Shown here piece by piece: positions 43,573-54,035 of a DNA stretch of 64,000 nt. Positions within the stretch are counted from its first letter, which is position 1, and each line of letters starts with the position of its first letter. The translations under genes were made by a program, and so were the position numbers. The notes beneath the pieces are model-generated. The model was not told the origin of the DNA. It saw only the letters and a list, made by a program, of their open reading frames with translations, and did not search any database. The stretch is from Arenibacter sp. ARW7G5Y1 (GTDB lineage Bacteria; Bacteroidota; Bacteroidia; Flavobacteriales; Flavobacteriaceae): NCBI RefSeq assembly GCF_003201775.1, contig NZ_QJJZ01000013.1:1-64000 (forward strand), given 5' to 3'.

Positions 43573-45948
43573 ATGAAGAACATTTGGCTACAGTGCAGTC
43601 TATTTCTATTGGTTATCATTCCTTGCGTGGCACAACAGGGAAATACCTCAACATTATCCGTCAAAGAAATTATGCAGGGCGATGACTTTGTGGGGCATCT
43701 TCCTTCCAATCCACAATGGTCCCTGGACGGACAGACCCTTTATTTTGACTGGAATCCCGTACAGGCCCAAAGCGACTCACTTTACAGCTACCATTTAAGA
43801 TCGTCCAAGACGGTAAAAACAGATTTTGAAACAGCATATGCCCTACCCGGCTCCAACGGGGTCTATAACCAGGATAGATCCCTGAAACTATATACCAAGC
43901 GGGGTGACATATTTATGTTGAACCTTAAGACCCAACTCATTACACAAATAACCCGGACCGAAGCTTACGAAAGCTCTCCCCATTTTACCGAGAACGGCAC
44001 CAAAGTGGCCTACCAAAAGGGCAAAAACCTATTTACTTGGAACATAGCTACCGGAAGTACCGTACAGCTGACCCAGATTAAGTCTAAAAAAACGGATGAC
44101 GAAAAAAGTAAAAAAGACCAATGGCTTTACGAAGATCAATTGGGCCTATTTGATGTGCTGCGCGAAAGAAGAGCAAAAAAAGATGCCGCCGAGGAAATGA
44201 ACAAACGCCTAGAGGCCAAGGAACCCTTGCCCATTGACCCCGGAGACAAATCCATCTACAATCTAAAGATTGATCCCAAGGGAGAATATATCACCTACAT
44301 AGCCGTAAAATCGCCAACATCCAATAAAGGCACCATTGTTCCCCATTACGTTACCGAATCAGGGTATACCGAAGAAGAAAATACAAGATCCAAGGTAGGC
44401 GACGAACCCTACGAATATGAAATGTTCATATATGATATGGCCAAAAGAAAAGCCTATCAAGTTGTCCTGGACAGCCTGGAAGGTTTGGATTATATACCTG
44501 AGTACACCAAGGATTACCCCGATAAGGCCTACGAAAATAAAAACAGACTGGGCTATATTGATGGCCCTCTATGGAGCGAGGACGGAAAATATGCTGTAAT
44601 CAACATTAGCAGCAACGATTATAAAGACCGATGGATTGCACTGCTAGACCCCAAAAACGGTACGGTTACGCAGTTGGATCGCCAACATGACGAAGCTTGG
44701 ATAGCCGGTCCTGGTATTGGGGGAGGCAATATAGGTTGGATGCCCGATGGAAAAAGTATCTGGTTCCAATCTGAAAAAACTGGCTATTCGCATCTCTACA
44801 GAATGGATGTAATTACCAATAAAGTAACGGCATTAACATCTGGGGAATTTGAAATTTACGACCCTCAAATTTCAAAGGACAAGAAACGCTGGTATTTTAC
44901 CGCCAATAAGAACCATCCCGGGGACAGACAGTTCTATAGTATGCCTATCGGAGGTGGACAACTACGGCAGTTGACCCAGATGACCGGTGACAACCAGGTT
45001 ACCCTATCTCCTGACGAGCGTAAAATGGCCATTTTGTATTCGTACGCCAACAAGCCCACGGAACTCTATCTACAGGACAATCCTATTTGGGGAAAATCCA
45101 AGGCAGAAGCAAAACGTATCACTTTCTCCACTACCCAAAGCTTTAACGCATACCATTGGCGCGACCCGGAAATAATCACCTTTAAGGCCAAGGACGGTGA
45201 AGCGGTGCATGCCCGTTTGTACCAACCCAATTCCAATATCAAAAATAAGGCAGCCGTAATTTTCGTACATGGAGCCGGCTATTTACAGAACGCCCATAAA
45301 TGGTGGAGCAGCTATTTTAGGGAGTATATGTTCCACAATCTCTTAGTGGACAATGGTTATACCGTTTTGGATATAGATTATAGGGGAAGTGCCGGTTATG
45401 GTCGGGATTGGAGAACAGGGATTTACAGGCATATGGGTGGAAAGGACCTGTACGACCATGTGGATGGAGCCGAATATTTAATAAATGAACTGGGCATAGA
45501 CCAGGATAAAATAGGCATCTATGGCGGTTCCTATGGTGGATTTATTACCCTAATGGCAATGTTCACTGCCCCCGACACCTTTAAAGCCGGGGCGGCCATA
45601 AGATCCGTGGGAGACTGGGCAGCATACAACCATGGGTATACGGCCCGTATTTTGAACACTCCTGTCACCGACAGTTTGGCCTACCGAAGAAGCTCGCCCA
45701 TATATTTTGCGGACGGATTAAAGGGCGATTTATTGATACTTCACGGCATGGTGGACGACAACGTACATTTTCAGGATATGGTGCGACTATCGCAACGCCT
45801 TATCGAATTGGAGAAACACAATTGGGAAATGGCCGTGTACCCAGTAGAACGGCATGGTTTTGTAGAACCCAGTAGCTGGACCGATGAATACACCCGTATC
45901 TTTAAGTTGTTCCAAAAGAGCTTATTGAATAAGAAACAGGAAGAATAA
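43573..45948 (+). CDS. S9-family prolyl oligopeptidase / dipeptidyl peptidase
   Basis: 791 residues. Signal peptide (FLLVIIPCVAQ), an N-terminal beta propeller (about 30-510) and a C-terminal alpha/beta-hydrolase domain. Nucleophile elbow YGGSYGGFITLMA (Ser near 655), Asp in HGMVDDNVHF and His in VERHGFVEP. DYRGSAGYGRDWRTG is typical of DPP-IV-like enzymes. It cleaves peptides in the periplasm, probably after proline. Isolated gene. Confidence 0.93.
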   Translation: MKNIWLQCSLFLLVIIPCVAQQGNTSTLSVKEIMQGDDFVGHLPSNPQWSLDGQTLYFDWNPVQAQSDSLYSYHLRSSKTVKTDFETAYALPGSNGVYNQDRSLKLYTKRGDIFMLNLKTQLITQITRTEAYESSPHFTENGTKVAYQKGKNLFTWNIATGSTVQLTQIKSKKTDDEKSKKDQWLYEDQLGLFDVLRERRAKKDAAEEMNKRLEAKEPLPIDPGDKSIYNLKIDPKGEYITYIAVKSPTSNKGTIVPHYVTESGYTEEENTRSKVGDEPYEYEMFIYDMAKRKAYQVVLDSLEGLDYIPEYTKDYPDKAYENKNRLGYIDGPLWSEDGKYAVINISSNDYKDRWIALLDPKNGTVTQLDRQHDEAWIAGPGIGGGNIGWMPDGKSIWFQSEKTGYSHLYRMDVITNKVTALTSGEFEIYDPQISKDKKRWYFTANKNHPGDRQFYSMPIGGGQLRQLTQMTGDNQVTLSPDERKMAILYSYANKPTELYLQDNPIWGKSKAEAKRITFSTTQSFNAYHWRDPEIITFKAKDGEAVHARLYQPNSNIKNKAAVIFVHGAGYLQNAHKWWSSYFREYMFHNLLVDNGYTVLDIDYRGSAGYGRDWRTGIYRHMGGKDLYDHVDGAEYLINELGIDQDKIGIYGGSYGGFITLMAMFTAPDTFKAGAAIRSVGDWAAYNHGYTARILNTPVTDSLAYRRSSPIYFADGLKGDLLILHGMVDDNVHFQDMVRLSQRLIELEKHNWEMAVYPVERHGFVEPSSWTDEYTRIFKLFQKSLLNKKQEE

Positions 45949-45981
45949 ATGGGTCACTTATTTGGAATGGAGTGCATTTCT

Positions 45982-46134
45982 TTATTTTCTTGGAATATTA
46001 AGGGCAATAGATAAGGTGCATTTTTTATCCCCATTACAACCTTTTGAGTAATTGACCTCCAAGCGGAAAGACTGAAAACTTAAATTGCCAATCAGTATTG
46101 GGACCATAAAAATGCAGGCCGTAATGCAATACAT
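45982..46134 (-). CDS. Possible small exported protein or gene remnant
   Basis: A 50-residue frame on the minus strand in an otherwise empty 360-base gap. It has a hydrophobic start (ITACIFMVPILIG) and a polar second half with CNGDKKCTLSIALNIPRK, where two Cys flank a turn. It could be a tiny exported protein or the decayed end of a larger one. Support is weak. The rest of the gap (45949-46308) shows nothing else. Confidence 0.25.
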   Translation of the reverse strand: MYCITACIFMVPILIGNLSFQSFRLEVNYSKGCNGDKKCTLSIALNIPRK

Positions 46135-46308
46135 TTTTAGAAATCACAGTCACAAAAAGCAAGGGGAATTTAACCAATGTAACAGTAATATTCAGCAAAG
46201 TATTCTTACCGTAAAGTAAGCGCTAGGTGGGAGGGCATAGGAATAACTTAAAACCAACAACTTTTCTTTTGACCAAAAATTAGTCTATTTTTATCAAAAA
46301 TTAACCTA

Positions 46309-47826
46309 ATGGACATCAAAGACAAATTCTTTGCACATATAGAGGAAGGATATACCACAAAGGGAGACTTTATTACCATGGGATCTGCCATGCTGGATGG
46401 GGAAACAATAACCAATGCACACGTAAAAATCCCGTTAAAGACCCTTAACAGGCATGGTCTTATTGCCGGAGCAACGGGTACCGGTAAAACCAAAACATTA
46501 CAGATAATTGCTGAAAACTTATCGGACAAAGGTATCCCAGTGTTGTTGATGGACCTTAAGGGGGATCTGAGTGGACTGGCACAACCCAGTCCCGGACATG
46601 CAAAAATTGATGAACGTCACGCCAAAATAGGTGGCCTACCCTTTACCCCCAAAGCCTTTCCCGTGGAAATGCTTTCCCTTTCCGAACAGGATGGGGTAAA
46701 ATTACGTGCTACTGTTTCAGAATTTGGACCGGTACTCTTAAGCCGAATATTGGATCTTTCGGTGACACAGGAAGGAATCGTAGCAGTTGTTTTTAAGTAT
46801 TGTGATGATAATAAACTGCCGCTACTAGACCTAAAAGACTTTAAAAAGGTACTGCAATACGCTACCGAAGAGGGCAAAAAGGAATTCTCCGATTCCTATG
46901 GAAGAATCTCCACCAGTTCTACCGGAACCATTCTGAGAAAAATAATAGAACTGGAACAACAAGGTGCAGAGCTATTTTTCGGGGAAAAATCTTTTGATGT
47001 GGAAGACCTTACTCGTATCGATGAAAATGGCCGGGGCTATATCAACATTTTACGTTTGACCGATATCCAGGATCGTCCCAAATTGTTTTCTACCTTCATG
47101 CTGAGCCTCTTGGCTGAAATTTATGATACCTTTCCAGAACAAGGGGATACGGACAGACCGGAATTGGTCCTCTTTATAGACGAGGCCCACCTCATTTTTA
47201 ATGAGGCTTCAAAAGCCCTATTGAATCAAATTGAGAGTATCGTAAAATTGATCCGCTCCAAAGGAATAGGGGTGTATTTTGTAACCCAAAACCCTACCGA
47301 TGTCCCGGATGCGGTTCTGTCCCAGTTGGGATTAAAGGTGCAACATGCCTTACGGGCTTTTACGGCAAAAGATAGAAAAGCCATAAAACTTACCGCAGAA
47401 AACTATCCCATTTCAGATTTCTATGACACCAAGGAAGTTTTAACTTCCCTGGGAATAGGGGAGGCACTGATCAGTGCCCTTGACGAAAAGGGAAGACCAA
47501 CCCCCCTAGCGGCCACTTTGCTTAGAGCCCCTATGAGCCGTATGGATATTCTTACGGACAGGGAGCTAAAAGAAGTTATAGACAAATCCAAATTGGTTGG
47601 AAAATACAATGAAACCATAGATCGCGAAAGCGCCTATGAACTGCTTAACGATAAGATTGAACGGGCAGAGAAACTGGCAGAGAAGGAAAAGGCCTCTTCC
47701 AAAACTAGATCAACCCGATCTTCCACAAGAAGGGCCAGTACACGCCAAAACCCTGTAATAAAAGTATTGACCAGTGCTACTTTTATAAGGGGAGTCCTAG
47801 GCGTTTTAAAGAAAGTAATGCGATAA
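46309..47826 (+). CDS. HerA-like ATPase (DUF853)
   Basis: 505 residues. P-loop NTPase of the HerA/FtsK superfamily: NRHGLIAGATGTGKTKTLQ (Walker A near residue 57), LLMDLKGDLSGLAQPSP, and ELVLFIDEAHLIF (Walker B). Also VYFVTQNPTDVPDAVLSQLG and an arginine-finger-like segment further on. The C-terminus is a basic, Ser/Thr/Arg-rich linker (KTRSTRSSTRRASTRQNP) leading to a hydrophobic end. Predicted DNA-translocating ATPase of unknown role. No NurA-like nuclease is adjacent. Confidence 0.9.
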   Translation: MDIKDKFFAHIEEGYTTKGDFITMGSAMLDGETITNAHVKIPLKTLNRHGLIAGATGTGKTKTLQIIAENLSDKGIPVLLMDLKGDLSGLAQPSPGHAKIDERHAKIGGLPFTPKAFPVEMLSLSEQDGVKLRATVSEFGPVLLSRILDLSVTQEGIVAVVFKYCDDNKLPLLDLKDFKKVLQYATEEGKKEFSDSYGRISTSSTGTILRKIIELEQQGAELFFGEKSFDVEDLTRIDENGRGYINILRLTDIQDRPKLFSTFMLSLLAEIYDTFPEQGDTDRPELVLFIDEAHLIFNEASKALLNQIESIVKLIRSKGIGVYFVTQNPTDVPDAVLSQLGLKVQHALRAFTAKDRKAIKLTAENYPISDFYDTKEVLTSLGIGEALISALDEKGRPTPLAATLLRAPMSRMDILTDRELKEVIDKSKLVGKYNETIDRESAYELLNDKIERAEKLAEKEKASSKTRSTRSSTRRASTRQNPVIKVLTSATFIRGVLGVLKKVMR

Positions 47827-47878
47827 TCCATTGCACCATAAAAATCCATAATAAGTAAGAATACCTTTTAATTATAAA

Positions 47879-48427
47879 ATGATAAGAAAAACGATTTTTG
47901 CCGTAGCACTAAGCGCGCTACTCTTTATTCAATGTAACACCAATACGGATTTTGTAATTGCCAAAGACCAAGTAGGCAAGCTGCTAAAATCCAATACCAT
48001 TGATGACATTGAAACCGTATTTGCCAGTGATTCCATAGTTAGGGATACGGTAAATACCAGAATAGGTGCAGCAGTAAAAAAAATCAACATTTATGAAAAG
48101 GGAGGCAAGCATTTACTCACCCTTACCCCTAATATGGACAGCATTCAGAAATTTGAAATTATCCGCATTTACGATCCAAGATATGTTACCGAAAAAGGGG
48201 TTGGACTCAATAGCACCTTTAAGGATATCAAGGACAAACACAGCATTAAAAAAATTATTACCGCCCTCAACAATGTAGTGGTTTTCCTAAAAGACTCCGA
48301 CGCTTATTTCACAATTGCCAAGACCGAACTTCCCAGCAACCTACAATATGGCAACAACACCAATATTGAAGCTGTTCAGATACCGGACAAGGCTAAGATC
48401 AAATATATGATGGTAGGCTGGGAATAG
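47879..48427 (+). CDS. Hypothetical lipoprotein
   Basis: 182 residues. Signal with a lipobox-like LLFIQC (Cys19), then a mostly alpha/beta globular part without a recognised motif. It lies 52 bases after the HerA-like gene and 11 bases before the hydrolase gene, so it is probably part of one transcript. Confidence 0.75.
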   Translation: MIRKTIFAVALSALLFIQCNTNTDFVIAKDQVGKLLKSNTIDDIETVFASDSIVRDTVNTRIGAAVKKINIYEKGGKHLLTLTPNMDSIQKFEIIRIYDPRYVTEKGVGLNSTFKDIKDKHSIKKIITALNNVVVFLKDSDAYFTIAKTELPSNLQYGNNTNIEAVQIPDKAKIKYMMVGWE

Positions 48428-48438
48428 CCACAGATTCT

Positions 48439-49278
48439 ATGCAAAAACTACTTTATCGCACGCTGGCACTATCCTACGGTGCCTACTTCAATTCAACCGC
48501 CCTTTTCTCGGAAAGGGAGGCTGGTAAAAAAGCGTTCAAAACTTTTACGACGCCTAGAAAGGGCAGAATTTTGCCGGTTCATCAAGAATACCTACAACGG
48601 CATTTGGGCAAAAGGGTTAAGGTGAACAACACTGGACTGCAGACCTATGAATGGCCGGGAACAAGGGAAACCGTTCTTTTAATGCACGGCTGGGAAAGCA
48701 ATGCTTTTAGGTGGCGATATCTCATTGAAAAATTACAGGAAAGGGAATTTAACATCATTGCCTTTGACGCCCCAGGCCATGGACATTCAGAAGGAAATAG
48801 CTTAAACGTGGTTACCTATTCGGACAGCGCACGGCAGCTCATAGACCTTTACCGGCCCAAATATATTGTTGGGCATTCCATGGGGGGACTTGCCACCCTT
48901 CACAATCAATATCAAAATCCAAACACCTCCATTGAAAAAATAGTGACTTTGGGAGCCCCGGCCGAACTTTCCGAGCTAATGTCGCATTACCAAAACCTGG
49001 TCAGGTTTAACAAGCGGGTACTTGAAGCCTTGGATAGGCACATATATGAGCATTTCAACTTACGAATCCACGATATATCGACCCCCAAGTTTGCCAAATC
49101 CATTGAACAAAAAGGGCTTATCATCCACGATGAACGGGATACGATAACCCCGTTCAACGCTTCCGAACGTCTTCACCAAAACTGGAAAAATAGTAGCTTA
49201 ATAAAAACCACCGGGCTTGGCCATTCCTTGCACCAAGAGGAAATAAACTTACAGATAGTAGACTTTTTATTGTCCTAA
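48439..49278 (+). CDS. Alpha/beta-hydrolase
   Basis: 279 residues. Oxyanion segment VLLMHGWESNAFRW (near residue 73), DAPGHGHSEG, nucleophile elbow GHSMGG (Ser near 146), Asp in IHDERDTITP and His in GLGHSLHQ. A basic N-terminal stretch of about 60 residues precedes the fold. No signal peptide is obvious. Substrate unknown. Confidence 0.88.
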   Translation: MQKLLYRTLALSYGAYFNSTALFSEREAGKKAFKTFTTPRKGRILPVHQEYLQRHLGKRVKVNNTGLQTYEWPGTRETVLLMHGWESNAFRWRYLIEKLQEREFNIIAFDAPGHGHSEGNSLNVVTYSDSARQLIDLYRPKYIVGHSMGGLATLHNQYQNPNTSIEKIVTLGAPAELSELMSHYQNLVRFNKRVLEALDRHIYEHFNLRIHDISTPKFAKSIEQKGLIIHDERDTITPFNASERLHQNWKNSSLIKTTGLGHSLHQEEINLQIVDFLLS

Positions 49279-49378
49279 ATTATAGCGCATTTTTACTCCC
49301 TAGCCTATTTCCTTTTTAAATTATGTTTATTTTTAAAAGTTTTATATCCCCTATTCCATAAATTAAAGAACTGGACCC

Positions 49379-49804
49379 ATGCCCGAGATTACTCCCTTTC
49401 ATATTGCCATTCCCGTACATAATTTGGCGGAGTGCCGTAAATTTTACGGGGAAATATTAAACTGTGAAGAAGGAAGAAGCAGTGACCATTGGGTAGACTT
49501 CAACCTGTTCGGCCACCAATTGGTAATCCATTACAAGCCTAAGGCCAAGGGAGAAGATTTGCACCTTAACCCTGTAGATGGCAAGGATGTCCCTGTACCA
49601 CATTACGGAGTAGTCTTACCTTGGGATACTTTTTTTTCCTTTTCGGAAGAACTTATTGCCAAGGGTATAAACTTTGTTATTGAGCCCTATATCCGCTTTA
49701 AGGGCGAGGTAGGCGAACAGGCCACCATGTTTTTTTTGGACCCTGCAGGAAATGCCTTGGAATTCAAAGCCTTTAAGGATATGGGACAATTATTCGCCAA
49801 ATGA
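49379..49804 (+). CDS. VOC-family (glyoxalase-like) protein
   Basis: 141 residues. Two beta-alpha-beta-beta-beta units of the vicinal-oxygen-chelate fold: [21 protein letters not shown] at the start, [11 protein letters not shown] in the middle and [15 protein letters not shown] at the end, giving metal-ligand His and Glu positions. Probable dioxygenase or isomerase of unknown substrate. Confidence 0.9.
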   Translation: MPEITPFHIAIPVHNLAECRKFYGEILNCEEGRSSDHWVDFNLFGHQLVIHYKPKAKGEDLHLNPVDGKDVPVPHYGVVLPWDTFFSFSEELIAKGINFVIEPYIRFKGEVGEQATMFFLDPAGNALEFKAFKDMGQLFAK

Positions 49805-49865
49805 GCTTCCCTTAGTCCATTACATTTTATTCCTTTATTTATTCAAGATAAAGCAACCTAAAAAC

Positions 49866-50702
49866 CTACATATTTTTCATAAATTTCATATTGTGCTCCA
49901 TACTCTCAAAAGGGGTACTGGCATACTCTTCTTGTTCTATGAAAATATATTTAAGTCCGGATTCCTTTTTATATTTAAGCACTTGGGCAATATCCAAGCC
50001 TCCCTTTCCAAACTCGGTACTTTCCTTTTTCACCATATCCATATCCTTCAAATGCCATAAAGGAAACCTTCCTTCATATTTTCTGAAATAATCCAAAGGA
50101 TTCTTCCCGGCAACCACTACCCATCCCAGATCAAGTTCCATATGTACCAGACCCGGATCCGTATTGTTCAATAAAATATCGTAAAACACTTCCCCGTTTT
50201 CGGATTCGAATTCATATTCATGATTGTGGTATCCGAATTTGATATTTCTACTACCGCATTCCTCCCCTGCCTTATTAAAGGCCTCGGCTACAGCCTTGTA
50301 GTTATCCGCCGTCTGTCCTTCGGTAGGCATGGAGGAACAAATTAAATATTCCTGACCGGCCTCGGCCGCCTGATCCATAGTCGCCTTCCATTGTTCATCC
50401 AAGGCTACGTGGCCGCTCCTAAGGGTCATGCCAAGGTCTTCACAAACGTCTTTCATTTCTTTCGGCTTCAGACCGTAATACAGCCCCTTGGTACTCCTTG
50501 CCGATTCAATCTGTTTAATACCCAAGGCCGCAATACGCTTTAAGGTACCAACGGCATCTTCCAACATCTCCTTGCGAAAGGTATACAATTGTACCCCTAA
50601 ATTTTTTTTAGGATTCTTATAGGGTAAGGTAAAGGATGGCAATAAAACCATTCCCGCTGCCAACATTCCTGACTGCATTAAAAATTCTTTTCTCGATGTC
50701 AT
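49866..50702 (-). CDS. Exported sugar phosphate isomerase/epimerase-like TIM-barrel protein
   Basis: 278 residues. N-terminal signal with a Tat-like SRKEFLMQSG followed by a hydrophobic run. The fold is AP-endonuclease-2 / xylose-isomerase-like: GVQLYTFRKEM, IKFGYHNHEYEF (metal His), MELDLGWVVVAG and HLKDMD. It lies 15 bases after the aldo/keto reductase gene on the same strand, so both probably act in one carbohydrate route. Confidence 0.88.
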   Translation of the reverse strand: MTSRKEFLMQSGMLAAGMVLLPSFTLPYKNPKKNLGVQLYTFRKEMLEDAVGTLKRIAALGIKQIESARSTKGLYYGLKPKEMKDVCEDLGMTLRSGHVALDEQWKATMDQAAEAGQEYLICSSMPTEGQTADNYKAVAEAFNKAGEECGSRNIKFGYHNHEYEFESENGEVFYDILLNNTDPGLVHMELDLGWVVVAGKNPLDYFRKYEGRFPLWHLKDMDMVKKESTEFGKGGLDIAQVLKYKKESGLKYIFIEQEEYASTPFESMEHNMKFMKNM

Positions 50703-50717
50703 AAATTTATTCTTTTC

Positions 50718-51689
50718 TTATTGCGACCATTCGGTTGGTTTTCTATCCCATCTATGGCTTTTCAATTCTTCATATAATATAATGGGCAACCCCTTGCCAT
50801 CACTTACGGCCGTATTCATTAAAACGTTCCTTTCCTTGCGCATTCCAGGGATAATGGTGCTCACCGATTTGTTCATGGTAATAAAACGCAACGCCATTTC
50901 AGCCATGGTCATCCCCTCCGGAACAACCGGTCTCAATAGATCTGCCCTGTCCGCACTCGCAATTAAATTCTCGGGAACAAAATACGTTCCCCTCCAATCC
51001 CCTTCCGGAAACTTGGTCTCTTTGGTAATATTCCCGGTCAAGGTGCCTTCATCAAAAGGAACCCTTGCAATAACAGCTATATCCAATGCTTCACATAAGG
51101 GAAAAAGCTCGTCTTCCGGAGCTTGGTCGAAAATATTGTAAATAACCTGCACCGCATCAAAAACACCGGTCTTAAGGGCTTTTATACCATTTTCGGGCTC
51201 CCAACGGTTTACACTGATCCCCATGGCAGCTACCTTCCCCGACTTTTTTAAATCTTCCACTGCTCTTTGCCATTCCTCACGATCGGACCAACTGTCGTCC
51301 CAGGTATGGAATTGCATTAAATCCAATTGCTCCGACCGTAAATTTTTAAGGGTTTTTTCGGTATAATCCATTATATGGGAGGTAGGATAGGATTCCTCTA
51401 AACTATATTCCGGTTTTGCCGGCCATTTGAAATTTTTCGCCGGAATCTTACTTGCGGTATATAGTTTCTTGTTGGGAAACCTTTGCAACAACTCTCCCAA
51501 TAATTTTTCACTGTGCCCATGGCCATAGGCCCAAGCGGTATCGAAAAAATTAACTCCGTTTTCCACGGCCAGATCCAACGACTTGGCAGACAGCAGGTCA
51601 TCGGATTCGGTCCATCCGCCCATACCCCACATTCCATATCCTATTTCACTAACATCCCATTGGGTTCTGCCAAATTTTCTTTTGATCAT
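50718..51689 (-). CDS. Aldo/keto reductase
   Basis: 323 residues. (Beta/alpha)8 NADPH-dependent reductase: FFDTAWAYGHGHSEKLLGELL with catalytic Asp and Tyr near 49-56, YTASKIP with the catalytic Lys, DLMQFHTWDDSW with His, and the cofactor region ISTIIPGMRKERN-like near the end. It forms a pair with the downstream isomerase gene. Substrate likely a sugar aldehyde or ketone (inference). Confidence 0.92.
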   Translation of the reverse strand: MIKRKFGRTQWDVSEIGYGMWGMGGWTESDDLLSAKSLDLAVENGVNFFDTAWAYGHGHSEKLLGELLQRFPNKKLYTASKIPAKNFKWPAKPEYSLEESYPTSHIMDYTEKTLKNLRSEQLDLMQFHTWDDSWSDREEWQRAVEDLKKSGKVAAMGISVNRWEPENGIKALKTGVFDAVQVIYNIFDQAPEDELFPLCEALDIAVIARVPFDEGTLTGNITKETKFPEGDWRGTYFVPENLIASADRADLLRPVVPEGMTMAEMALRFITMNKSVSTIIPGMRKERNVLMNTAVSDGKGLPIILYEELKSHRWDRKPTEWSQ

Positions 51690-51781
51690 ACTTGTTCTTT
51701 ACACTCTTACTCCGAAAGATCCCGGACATGGGTTAGTTCGAATTCGATTTAAAAATCAAACCGACCCATGTTGTTTAGATA

Positions 51782-52642
51782 TCAATATTGATGGAAGGCA
51801 TCGGAAACAAATTCCAAAACCACGGGTAGGGATTCCCGCCAATAGGTCCAACTATGACGCCCTTCCCTCACCCTGTATTCATGTGGCACCTCCTTCTTTT
51901 TCATAGCAATATGCACCAGACTATTGCCTTCATATAGAAAATCATCGTCCCCACAGTCTATGTACCATCTAACCGACTTTAGATCCTCTAGGGATGAAGC
52001 CTGTATAAGCGACAGGGCATTGTGTTTTTCATAATAGGCACTTACAAGACCATCTTCGTACTTCTCATTGTTATTTTTTAGCCTTTGTTTAAAATCATCC
52101 AAACTTAGGGCTCCTATATAGGCACTTAAAGGACAGGCTGAAGAAAATAACTCCGGGTGGCGCAAGGCGTACATGAACGATCCACCACCACCCATAGAAA
52201 GGCCGGCTATGGCCCTAAAGCGCTTTTCCCCTTTAATGCGATATTTCTTCTCTACATAGGGCATTAATTCCTCAAAAAAGAAATCCTCATACCTCCAGTC
52301 CCCTTTTATGGAATTGAAATAGCCTCTAGTACCCGTATTGGCGTCTGGCATCACAATAATCATTGGAGTAGCCTTACCTTCTTGAATAGCGTTATCCGTA
52401 ATGCGCAACACCTCTCCAAATTGCACCCAGCCCGTTTGATCGTCCCCAGCTCCATGTAATAGGTATAATACCGGATAACTTCTATTGGATGTTTCATAAT
52501 CAGGCGGCAGGTATACAGCAAATTTCCTTTCGCTCTTTAGAATTTCACTCTTCATTGTAAGAGCATCAAATACCTTTCCGGTCTGCGCGTTTGAGGCGGT
52601 AAGCCAAACTAGCGCACATAACAATAATAGATTATTTCGCAT
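51782..52642 (-). CDS. Exported esterase (esterase D / S-formylglutathione-hydrolase-like)
   Basis: About 286 residues from the ATG at 52642, which starts a good signal peptide (LLLLCALVWLTASNAQ). The reading can extend to 52681 but without a signal at its start. Alpha/beta-hydrolase: YPVLYLLHGAGDDQTGW, nucleophile IAGLSMGGGGSFMYAL (Ser near 150), CGDDDFLYEGN for the Asp and EGRHSWTYWRE for the His. Family members release feruloyl, acetyl or other acyl groups from polysaccharides. Confidence 0.9.
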   Translation of the reverse strand: MRNNLLLLCALVWLTASNAQTGKVFDALTMKSEILKSERKFAVYLPPDYETSNRSYPVLYLLHGAGDDQTGWVQFGEVLRITDNAIQEGKATPMIIVMPDANTGTRGYFNSIKGDWRYEDFFFEELMPYVEKKYRIKGEKRFRAIAGLSMGGGGSFMYALRHPELFSSACPLSAYIGALSLDDFKQRLKNNNEKYEDGLVSAYYEKHNALSLIQASSLEDLKSVRWYIDCGDDDFLYEGNSLVHIAMKKKEVPHEYRVREGRHSWTYWRESLPVVLEFVSDAFHQY

Positions 52643-52685
52643 ATTTATCAGGTTTCTACCACGTACGGTATACATTAGCAAATAA

Positions 52686-53873
52686 TTATTGAAGCCCTGG
52701 AATATCCACTATTTCGTTCACGTCCTCATCATAATCCACGCCTTCTACCATAAAACCGAACAAATTGAAGAAATCCTTTTCATACCCTTTAAGATCACCA
52801 ATATTGGGTAAAGTTTCGGTAGTGGCCTTCTTCCAAAGTTCGGCTACCTTGGCCTGCACATCAGCGCGCATTTCCAAATCATCTATTCGTATTCTTCCTT
52901 TATCATCGGTAGGTACCTGGCCAGCATACAATCTATCCTGGAACAAGCGCTGAATTTGTTCTATACATCCTTCGTGTATGCCCTCCTCCTTCATTACCTT
53001 GTACAGTAGGGATATATATAAAGGAATTACCGGTATGGCAGAACTTGCCTGGGTCACCAAGGCCTTATTTACCGAAACATAAGCCTTACCATTTAATGGC
53101 TTTAAACTGTCCGTAATGGTAAAAGCAGTGGCTTCCAAATGATCCTTGGCACGGCCAATGGTTCCTTTTCTATAAACCGCTTCTGTAAGTGACGGACCAA
53201 TATAAGAGTAGGCTATAGTGGTAAATCCTTCAGAAAGCAGACCTTCACCTTTCAAATCATCGATCCACATTTTCCAGTCTTCACCTCCCATGACCGCCAC
53301 AGTATTCGCTATATCATCCCCTTGGGCAGGTTCTATGGACACTTCGGATACTACCCCGGTATGAAAGTCCACCGTTTTGTTTTGAAATTTAGCCCCTATT
53401 GGTTTTAAGACCGATTTATATTTTACTCCAGTATCCGGATGCGTCCTTACCGGGGAAGCCAAACTGTAAATCACCATATCTATTTGTCCCAAATCGGCTT
53501 TGATAAGAGCTAAGGTCTGTTTTTTAATTTCATTGGAAAAGGCATCCCCATTTATACTTTTGGCGTATAATCCCGCCTTATGCGCTTCTTTTTCAAAGGC
53601 CGCACTATTGTACCAACCTGGGGAGGCCGGTCTGCCCTCTGAAGGTGGTTTTTCAAAAAACACCCCTATAGTGGAAGCTCCTGCACCAAAGGCGCTGGTA
53701 ATTCTGGAGGCCAGGCCAAATCCTGTGGAAGCTCCTATCACCAATACTTTTTTTGCCCCATCAATGGCTCCCTTGGACTTTATATATTCAATTTGGTCAA
53801 TAACATTTTGTTCACATCCTTTAGGATGGGAGGTAAGGCAAATAAATCCGCGTGTTCTAGGCTCTATTATCAT
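52686..53873 (-). CDS. fabV: Trans-2-enoyl-ACP/CoA reductase
   Basis: 395 residues, the usual length. NADH-binding KKVLVIGASTGFGLASRI (near 40-57), FEKPPSEGRPASPGWYN, and the active-site segment YSYIGPSLTEAVYRKGTIGRAK with the Tyr-x8-Lys arrangement of FabV, plus LNGKAYVSVNKALVTQASSAIPV. Last step of fatty-acid elongation in the cytoplasm. FabV-type enzymes are triclosan-tolerant. It starts 162 bases from the dipeptidase gene, with no operon partner. Confidence 0.95.
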   Translation of the reverse strand: MIIEPRTRGFICLTSHPKGCEQNVIDQIEYIKSKGAIDGAKKVLVIGASTGFGLASRITSAFGAGASTIGVFFEKPPSEGRPASPGWYNSAAFEKEAHKAGLYAKSINGDAFSNEIKKQTLALIKADLGQIDMVIYSLASPVRTHPDTGVKYKSVLKPIGAKFQNKTVDFHTGVVSEVSIEPAQGDDIANTVAVMGGEDWKMWIDDLKGEGLLSEGFTTIAYSYIGPSLTEAVYRKGTIGRAKDHLEATAFTITDSLKPLNGKAYVSVNKALVTQASSAIPVIPLYISLLYKVMKEEGIHEGCIEQIQRLFQDRLYAGQVPTDDKGRIRIDDLEMRADVQAKVAELWKKATTETLPNIGDLKGYEKDFFNLFGFMVEGVDYDEDVNEIVDIPGLQ

Positions 53874-54035
53874 TTCTTAATTTATTTTCAGCACTTTCCC
53901 AATACGGGTCGTGCAAAAGTGCATATTGTTTATAATTTTCCCAATTATCGAAGATATATAAAAGATTCAAAAGATAAAGTTGAAGTGGGCAAAATTGCAT
54001 CCCATAATAGGGAATTATACAAAACTATTCCCAAG